From: Heloderma charlesbogerti
Lineage: Eukaryota; Chordata; Lepidosauria; Squamata; Helodermatidae
Direction: 5' to 3'
Assembly (NCBI GenBank): GCA_026122225.1
Contig: JANEZZ010002882.1
Location: forward strand, 186,001-250,000
Length of the DNA: 64,000 nucleotides
The notes below the pieces were generated by a model. It was not told where the DNA came from and ran no database searches. It saw only the letters and a list, made by a program, of their open reading frames with translations. Positions 56,378 to 64,000 of the stretch are shown piece by piece. The position numbers and the translations under genes were made by a program. How positions within the stretch are numbered: the stretch's first letter is position 1; each line of letters opens with the position of its first letter.

Positions 56378-59300
56378 CCCCTTCATGGATCACTGCCTTG
56401 TTGTGGCGAAGGGGCTTGCGTAACTCAGTGAAGCCATAAGCTATGCCGTGCAGGGCCACCCAAGACGGACAGGTCATGGCAGAGAGTTCTGACAAAATGT
56501 GGTCCACTGGAGAAGGAAATGGCAACCCACTCCAGTATTCTTGCCAAGAAAACCCCATGGAACGTATCACAAGGCTAAAAGATATGACGCCGGAAGATGA
56601 GCCCCTCAGGTCGGAAGGTGTCCAATATGCTACTGGGGAAGAGCAGAGGGTATTTCCAAGTAGCGCCAGAAAGAGTGAAGCGGCTGGGCCAAAGCCGAAA
56701 GGACACTCAGCTGTGAATGTGTCTGGCAGTGAAAAGAAAATCCGATGCTGTAAAGAACAATATTGTTTAGGAACCTGGAATGTCAGATCAATGAATCAAG
56801 GTAAGCTGGAGGTGGTCAAACATGAGATGGCAAGATTGAACATCGACATCTTGGGAATCAGCGAACTAAAATGGACAGGCATGGGCGAATTTAATTCAGG
56901 TGACCATCATATCTACTATTGTGGGCAAGAATCCCTTAGAAGAAATGGAGTAGCACTCATAGTCAACAAAAGGGTGGGAAAAGCAGTACTGGGGTACAAT
57001 CTTAAAAATGATAGAATGATCTCAGTACGAATCCAAGGCAAACCATTCAACATCACAGTAATTCAAGTCTATGCCCCAACCACTGAGGCCGAAGAAGCTG
57101 AGGTTGATCGGTTCTATGAAGACCTACAACACCTTGTAGAACTAACACCAAAAAAAGATGTCCTCTTCATCATAGGGGATTGGAATGCTAAAGTAGGAAG
57201 TCAAGAAATCACTGGGATAACAGGCAGGCATGGCCTTGGTGTACAAAATGAAGCAGGACAAAAGCTAATAGAGTTTTGCCAAGAGAACATGCTGATCATA
57301 GCAAACACTCTTTTCCAACAGCACAAGAGGCGACTCTACACATGGACGTCACCAGATGGTCAATATCGAAATCAGATTGATTATGTCCTTTGCAGCCAAA
57401 GATGGAGAAGCTCCATACAGTCAGTAAAAACAAGACCTGGAGCTGACTGTGGCTCAGATCATGAGCTGCTTCTTGCAAAATTTCGGCTCAAATTGAAGAA
57501 CGTCGGGAAAACCACTAAACTGTTCAGGTATGACCTAAATCATATCCCTGATGAATATACAGTGGAGGTGAGGAATAGATTTCAGGGATTAGACCTTATA
57601 GACAGAGTGCCTGAGGAACTATGGACGGAGGTCCGTAACATTGTTCAGGAGGCAGCAACGAAATCCATCCCAAAGAAAAAGAAATGCAAGAAAGCCAAGT
57701 GGCTGTCTGATGAGGCTTTACAAGTAGCTGAGGAAAGAAGGGAAGCGAAAAGCAAGGGAGAAAGGGGAAGATATACCCAACTGAATGCAGAGTTCCAGAG
57801 AATAGCAAGGAGAGACAAAAGGCCTTCTTAAATGAACAATGCAAAGAAATCGAGGAAAACAACAGAATGGGAAAGACTAGAGATCTCTTCAAGAAAATTG
57901 GAGATCTCAAGGGAACGTTTTGTGCAAAGACGGGCATGATCAAGGACAAAGAAGGCAGGGACCTAACGGAAGCAGATGAGATTAAGAAGAGGTGGCAAGA
58001 ATACACAGAAGAACTATACAGGAAAGATCTGAATGTCCCTGATAGCCATGGTAGTGCGGTCACTGAACTTGAGCCGGACATCCTCGAGAGTGAAGTCAAG
58101 TGGGCCTTAGGAAGCATTAGTAACAACAAAGCTAGCGGAGATGACAGTATTCCAGCTGAGCTATTTAAAATCCTAAAAGATGATGCTGTTAAAGTGCTGC
58201 ATTCAATATGCCAACAAATCTGGAACACTCAACAGTGGCCACAAGACTGGAAAAGGTCAGTTTACATTCCAATTCCAAAGAAGGGCAACGCCAAAGAGTG
58301 TTCAAACTACCGCACAATTGTGCTCATTTCACATGCCAGCAAGGTTATGCTCAAAATCCTACAAGCTAGGCTTCAGCAGTATGCGAACCGAGAACTACCG
58401 GAAGTACAAGCTGGGTTTCGAAGAGGCAGAGGAACTAGAGATCAAATCGCCAACATTCGCTGCATCATGGAGAAAGCAAGAGAATTCCAGAAAAAGGTCT
58501 CTTTCTGCTTCATTGACTACGCTAAAGCCTTTGATTGTGTGGATCACAACAAACTCTGGCAAATTCTTAAAGTGATGGGAGTACCAGACCACCTTACCTG
58601 TCTCCTGAGAAACCTGTACGAGGGTCAAGAAGCAACAGTAAGAACCAGACATGGAACAACCGATTGGTTCAAAATTGGGAAAGGAGTACGACAAGGCTGC
58701 ATATTGTCACCCTGCTTATTTAACTTATATGCAGAGTACATCATGAGAAATGCCGGGTTGGATGAATCAGAGGTCGGAATTAAGATTGCTGGGAGAATTA
58801 TCAACAACCTCCGATATGCAGACGATACCACCCTAATGGCAGAAAGCGAAGAGGATCTCAAGAGCCTCTTGTTGAGGGTGAAAGAGGAGAGTGCAAAAGC
58901 TAGTTTGAAACTCAACATTAAAAAAACGAAGATCATGGCATCTGGCCCCATCACTTCCTGGCATATAGAAGGGGAAGAAATGGAAGCAGTGACAGATTTT
59001 ACTTTCTTGGGCTCCAAGATCACCGCAGACGGTGACTGTAGCCATGAAATTAAAAGACGCTTGCTCCTTGGGAGGAAAGCTATGGCAAACCTAGACAGCA
59101 TAGTAAGAAGCAGAGACATCACCTTGCCGACAAAGGTCCGTCTAATCAAAGCTATGGTTTTCCCAGTAGTAATGTATGGCTGTGAGAGCTGGACTATAAG
59201 GAAGGCTGAGCGCCGAAGAATTGATGCTTTCGAACTGTGGTGCTGGAGAAGACTCTTACAAGTCCCCTGGACTGCAAGGAGGTCAAATCAGTCCATCCTA

Positions 59301-59594
59301 AAGGAAATCAACCCTGAGTGCTCCTTGGAAGGACAGAGACTGAAGCTGAAGCTCCAATATTTTGGCCACCTAATGCGAAGAGAAAACTCCCTGGAAAAGA
59401 CCCTGATGCTGGGAAAGACTGAAGGCAAAAGGAGAAGGGGACGGCAGAGGATGAGATGGCTAGATAGCATCACGGATGCAATGAATATGAACTTGAGCAC
59501 GCTCCGGGAGAGAGCGGAGGACAGGAAGGCCTGGCGTGCTATGGTCCATGGGGTCACGAAGAGTCGGACACGACTGAACGACTGAACAACAACA
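56378..59594 (+). mobile_element. BovB/RTE LINE, near full length (copy 2, best preserved)
   Basis: Flanked by a 10-bp duplication AAGTTTCAGG (56367-56376 and 59595-59604). It starts CCCCTTCATGGATCAC with the 37-nt potential hairpin (56378-56414) and ends CGACTGAACAACAAC. 3217 bp, the usual size of a full-length BovB. It lies in the long TCF12 intron in the same orientation as the gene, inside an older L2-like element. Confidence 0.97.
56443..59585 (+). pseudogene. BovB endonuclease/reverse transcriptase with a single frameshift
   Basis: The first frame (56443-57831, 462 codons) holds an APE-type endonuclease: LGTWNVRSMNQG, ISELKWTGMG (Glu), IIGDWNAKVG (Asp/Asn), GSDHELL (Asp-His). The second (57867-59585, 572 codons) holds the reverse transcriptase: FIDYAKAFDCVD, GVRQGCILSPCLFN, and YADD at 58815-58826, then the C-terminal CESWTIRKAERRRIDAFE and a final TRLND before TGA. 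The two are in different frames because one G present in copy 1 (GACAAGAAGG) is absent near 57818 (GACAAAAGG). No other lesion was obvious, so this copy is probably young. It could also be an assembly error at an A-run. Confidence 0.93.
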
Positions 59595-60431
59595 AAGTTT
59601 CAGGGAATGTTTTTCTAATCAAGTTTTCACCGCCGCCTCTTTCAGGCATGATGGAATCACACAAATCTCTTCAGCTGTAGTCACAGAAGAACTGATTATT
59701 CTCTACGACCAATTGTGTCTGCTTTTTCGGATGGTCAACGGCCTATTGCATTTTAGCCCATGAGATGAAAACATTGGCCACTCGATAGCCCATTGTGACC
59801 AATTTGTACGACACCTTGCAGATAAAATTGCTCATGTCCATTCTGACTTGGATGCCAGAGTTGATATAGGTCCCATGAATATAACTTTGGCCTCTGCTTG
59901 TCCAGTTATAATGGATACTTTTAAGCATGTATTGTCTGAGATGCAGATAGAATCATTGGAGATGTGAGGTTTACCATGTGTGTGGTTTGCTGTTGCCTTT
60001 CTTGGCTTATAAAAGTGGCAGAAGGAGAACTGGAGTGGGTACGGGTAGTGGTGAATGCCTTTTTCTAAATGTGGAAAATTTTCTGTAGGAAAACAACGTT
60101 AGTACTGGAAAACGTTTTCCAACCCATATTACTAGCCACTGGGAGCAAATCACATTTGAAGCAATATTCTCCAGTTTGAACTCACCTTTGGGTAATTTAA
60201 GGTGGTGTCTGATGCACCAAGCCATAGTTTGGGTCCTACAAGCTGAAGAGAGTGCTGTCTCCTGGATGTGCTGTTGACAGCAGACCCCCAAAAAGATGTT
60301 CACTGCAACAACCCCATAATTTTCTCTCCCCTGGAAAATTGCCAAGGTTGGAACGTGAATGCTTTTTAAAGACCTTTAAAATGTGAGTTGCTTTTTCTGG
60401 CCCAGGGGTTAACTTCTTACAGGATGGGGCT

Positions 60432-60560
60432 TTCAGTACTGGATCAGACCAAGGGTCCATCTAGTCCAGTATTCTGTTTACACAGTGGCCAACCAGCTGC
60501 CCACGGGAAACCCACAAGCAGGACATGAGTGCAACAGCACATTCCCACCCATGTTCCTAT
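60432..60560 (-). repeat. reptile interspersed repeat (family of 24929)
   Basis: GTACTGGATCAGACCAAGGG, TCCATCTAGTCCAGTATTCT, CACAGTGGCCAACCAGCTGC, GAAACCCACAAGCAGGACAT. Inverted relative to 24929-25016. Class uncertain. Confidence 0.55.
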
Positions 60561-60974
60561 CACAGTTTTTACTCTGGAGTAAAAATGTAATTGTATGTTT
60601 CCTGTGTAACTAAATAAAATACTTACTGGTGCTAGCCAGTTCATCTTTCAGCTTCTTTCAGAAATTTCATGGATGGTTCCTAATAGCTGACCCTGTAATG
60701 TCCAAAAGTTCACGTTAGGAGACTATCTGGGAGCCATATATGAGTTGTTCTTAGCTCCTTGCTGATAGAACTGGGTAGAAGAACTGGGTAGAAGTGTAAT
60801 AAATAGAGTAGGGAAAACTATTTCTTTAGTTTAGACTTCGAAATCCAGGGTTTTTCATTGCCTTTTATCCCTGCAATCATAGAACATAGTTTCCTAGAAC
60901 ATTCTTATTTTAAAGGACAGTCACCAGATAGATATATGGCAAAATTCCTAAACCAGTTGAATACAATTTTTCAT

Positions 60975-61190
60975 TATTTATTTAGCTGTTGCATTTATAT
61001 CCCACCTTTCATCCAAGGGGCTCAAGGTGACATACATAGTTTCTCCCCCAGCTTTATCGGCACAGCAGCTGTATGAGGTAGGATAAGCTGAGAGGTAGAG
61101 AGTGGCCCATCACCACCCAGTGTGCTTCATAGATTGTGGCTTTCCAACCCTAGTCTGGCCTTCTAGCTACTGCATCACAATGGCCCTATT
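60975..61190 (-). repeat. reptile SINE/LINE-tail repeat
   Basis: TTATATCCCACCTTTCATCC, GGGGCTCAAGGTGACATACA, TGAGGTAGGATAAGCTGAGA, AGTGTGCTTCATAGATTGTG. The same family as 40025 and 63940. Confidence 0.5.
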
Positions 61191-61491
61191 CATGGTAATA
61201 TGCAATCACACGCACTAATTTCTTCAATATACTTAAGTTTTGTGCATAGTTTGAATAGTCCTACGTATTTATATTGTTGTCCATGTTATTCATGTCTGCT
61301 ATTTATATTCCTTTATTTTTACTTCCATAATAAAAAAGGTTAGAACCAGCAACTTGAATTCAGTTCAAAAGCTAATTAGTAGCCAGAACAAGTCATGCAA
61401 AATTGGAATATGAAATGATCTGTCAAAACAAAGTATCAAAGTAACAGGGCTGTAGTGAATCTGAAAAGGACAGTTATCAGAGGTGCCTTAA

Positions 61492-61626
61492 GGGTGCAAT
61501 CCTATGCATGTTTAGACAGAAAAAAGTCCTATAACTCTCAGCATTCCCCAGCCAGCCATGCTGACTGGGGAATGTTGGGTGTTGTGGGACTTTTTTCTGT
61601 CTATAAACGTGCATAGGATTGTGCCC
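61492..61626. mobile_element. near-perfect palindromic MITE with TTAA-like flank
   Basis: GGGTGCAATCCTATGCATGT at the left and ACGTGCATAGGATTGTGCCC at the right. The internal GACAGAAAAAAGTCC / GGACTTTTTTCTGTC and CATTCCCCAG / CTGGGGAATG also pair, so nearly the whole 135 bp folds on itself. The left flank is TTAA (61488-61491) and the right CTAA, suggesting a piggyBac-type TTAA target. The 9605 copy has TTAA on both sides. Confidence 0.75.
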
Positions 61627-61699
61627 TAAGAGGATTTGTCTCATCCTCTTGCAGTCTGTTAAACTCTGCTTTTACTTTAGAATGGCTCAGGTCTATCTC

Positions 61700-61830
61700 T
61701 TAGATTGAAAGTGCTGTGTTCTTAATTTTTGCTGTTGTTTAAATTGTTTTAATAGTTGTTCTGTACACCACCTTGAGGGCCTTATGGTTGAAAGGTGATC
61801 TATACATATTGCTATAAAAATAAAGAGCAT
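61700..61830 (+). repeat. L2-like LINE 3' tail fragment
   Basis: TTGTTTAAATTGTTTTAATA, CACCACCTTGAGGGCC and GCTATAAAAATAAAG resemble the L2-like tail at 13200-13373. Low certainty. Confidence 0.35.
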
Positions 61831-62034
61831 ATCTCTCAGACGAGGGGGGGGGAAGAGGACTGTGCTCTAGAACCCTTAGTTCATGTGGCCACTTCTAAGA
61901 ATGCAGCTTGAATTGATAGTATCTGTAATGAAACCTCTAAGGGCCTCATGACATTATGTTCCGCCACAAGGATAGGAAATGAATCAAGGGAAGGTCTTTT
62001 GCTTCAGAAAGTGAAACCGTAGTGCAACGTAGGA

Positions 62035-62205
62035 TCATAGGAAGCTGCCTTATACTGAGTCAGACCATTCGTCCATCTAACCCAGTATTGTTGACGCTGA
62101 CTGGCAGCAGCAGCTCTCCAGGAATTGTTCCAGCACTCGCTGGACATGCTGAGGATCAAACTGGGGACCTTCTGTATGCGTTGCGGCAGCTCCGCCACTG
62201 AGCCA
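62035..62205 (-). mobile_element. tRNA-derived SINE (squamate type)
   Basis: On the minus strand the head reads GGCTCAGTGGCGGAGCTGCC with a box B-like CCCCAGTTTGATCCTCAG. The body continues to the GACTCAGTATAAGGCAGC-type tail. The same family as 6315-6507. Confidence 0.75.
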
Positions 62206-63939
62206 TTTGAATGCCATGGAGAAGAAGTCAAAGGAAGAGGACAGGACTGACATGGTGGAGTTGAAGTACAGTGATGGGAGAGATGGCAGCCAAGAGTGAA
62301 GACAGGATGGGACCATCTGTGATGAAACTTCTTTAGACAGAGGTAAATTGGCTAATTAACCGAGTCAGATTGAAAAACATTTTAAAAACATGTTTGTGTG
62401 TATGTGTCTGTATGTAAAAGATGTAGTGGATACTGTCAGTTTTCTCACTTCAGGGAGGAAGGTGAGTTGATCTCTATTTCCCTTTGCAGTTCCATTAACT
62501 GAAGCTTCAACAGAAATTTCAAAGTGATGTCCTGAATTAGTAGTGTGTTACCATGCTAGCTTGGGATTCAGGTCTCTCGATATGTCTGTGAACTTCTCCA
62601 TGTTGAGAGAAAAGCCCTTCTGACAAACAAATCTGGGGGAATTTAGTTCAAAATTGTTAGGGAAACCTTTTCCCACTGCAAACCTGGTTGTGTTCTGCGG
62701 GAGGTCAGGCTGCTATCTGTCCGGTAGAGTAGGTCCAGAAATGAGCACATTTACTGAAATACACAGGAGCAAAGTGTGAGTAACTTTGAATTTAAATCGG
62801 AATAGCAGCGTGCCCTCCTAAGGTCTACCAGGTACAACAGAAATGAGATCAGAATTTCCCAGAAATTGAGAGAGCATAACAAAATGGCAGTTTAATAGTT
62901 AACTGTGAAGCTTGTCCCATAGGAGGGGGAGGGAGATGAGAAGTGATGCTGCAGCCAACTAGGGATGCTACGTAGTGATACTTTGGGTTGGGGTGGAGGG
63001 AAGGGGATTGCAGAAGTGAAGGCCGGAAAATTGGACAGAGAGAGATAGATATCTTCCCTTATCTTCTATCTGAAACACAGGGAGGGAAAGGAGGGTCCTG
63101 AGCATTAGGGTAGATTCAAAAAGAAGACTTTTCTCAACTGCAGCAAGGCTTTAGCACGTGGAGGACAATGGATGTGGGAATGCACATCCATTGCGGAAAA
63201 AGGGGACTCAAACCTAAGATTCCAGACTAAGTTGGGGGATATTTATCACAGCAAGACACTTTTCTGGAATTCCCTGGAGTTCTGGGATCAGCGGAACAAG
63301 TATGGGTATCCAGCTGGGAGCTCCAAAAGCTAGATAAGAGAGGGTCTAACAGCAAAATTAGGGACACCCAGAAAGTTTGGGAGTCTTGTTGAGGACTCAT
63401 TGAGTTTTAGATCTAAAATAGATACAGCCTTGGAAACAAAGAGTATGAAAGACTTGGGGTAGTCATGGAATGGCAATTTCCAGATCCACAAAAGAGGTGA
63501 GGGTGGGGAGTCTAAGCTTTAGGCAGAGTTTTAAATGTTTCTTCTAAGGATACACTTCTCAGGGATTTCTGTAGCAAGGTGAGAGAGTGTTTTATTTAAA
63601 TTTGCAACTGGAGGAAGATCAAGTGCTAACGATTTTAGTAGGTCTCATATTGGAGTAAAGGGTGGGGACACTCCCCTGGCCATTGCAACGGAGGGTTTCA
63701 TTGGGAACCTTCAAGTGCATTTTGTCCTAACTTGCTAGATCTCTCCAGCTTCCTTTCCAGACAAAATGGAACCTTTTGAGCCAAGTTACTTATGAGGGGA
63801 TACAAAATGGTGGAGGAATAGTACGCTCTGACAACAAGTAAGTTTGAAACTATTATTTTTAATTTCCCTAGCCCCCTTCCTTAAAACTCAGCAACATATT
63901 ATCTTTATACCTCAACCTTCTGGTCTTATCAGACCTCCA

Positions 63940-64000
63940 GATTTATTTATTTATTTATGTATTACATATCTCACCTTTCCTCCATCATGGAACTCAAGGT
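63940..64000 (-). repeat. (ATTT)n followed by a partial repeat, cut by the window edge
   Basis: ATTTATTTATTTATTTATG, then TCTCACCTTTCCTCCATCAT and GGAACTCAAGGT: the start of the repeat family seen at 60975. Confidence 0.5.

Noticed and set aside
57596..58228. 210-codon minus-strand frame, and similar frames at 42659-43228 and 37483-38052
   Set aside because: Antisense shadows of the BovB linker region, open because of its codon pattern.

Overview
The window looks like nuclear DNA of a squamate reptile (lizard or snake; the species cannot be told). It holds BovB/RTE LINEs, CR1 LINEs ending in the ATTCTATG repeat, L2-like LINEs, tRNA-derived SINEs, CORE/MIR-like SINEs, a chromodomain Ty3/gypsy LTR element and many small palindromic DNA elements of reptile type. 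Most open reading frames belong to these mobile elements or are antisense or GC-rich shadows.

Two host genes can be supported, arranged head to head. On the minus strand at about 5.6-11.9 kb lies the 5' part of a ZNF280-family zinc-finger gene, most likely ZNF280D: three exons with matching splice phases, and a CpG-island promoter at 10.8-11.9 kb. On the plus strand from about 45 kb lies the 5' end of TCF12 (HEB, a class I bHLH factor): a CpG-island promoter at 44.95-46.6 kb, the start-codon exon, the next exon at 47.58 kb, then a first long intron that fills the rest of the window. ZNF280D and TCF12 are neighbours in the same head-to-head order in mammals, so synteny supports both calls. The zinc fingers of the first gene and the activation domains and bHLH of the second lie outside the window.

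The roughly 33 kb between the promoters, and the TCF12 intron, are full of retroelements. At 13.5-17.8 kb is a near-complete CR1 with an intact ORF1 (zinc-finger-like N terminus plus SGNH esterase). Its ORF2 is open apart from two UGA codons at tryptophan positions, and one catalytic Asp of the reverse transcriptase is lost. At 30.8-39.3 kb is a four-level nest: a minus-strand CR1 is split by a minus-strand BovB, which is split by a plus-strand chromodomain gypsy element (5-bp target duplication GCTTG), whose gag is split by a solo LTR of the same family (5-bp duplication GGGAC). Two near-full-length BovB copies (41.4-44.6 and 56.4-59.6 kb) have clear target-site duplications. The second has only one obvious frameshift in an otherwise open endonuclease/reverse-transcriptase frame.

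The best leads for a second look are the four-level nest, a disabling 4-nt insertion shared by two independent BovB insertions, a 524-bp hAT-like giant hairpin with an 8-bp duplication, several other palindromes, and a roughly 100-codon open frame inside the gypsy LTRs. I see no evidence for a previously undescribed multi-gene functional system. The novelty here lies in mobile-element structure.
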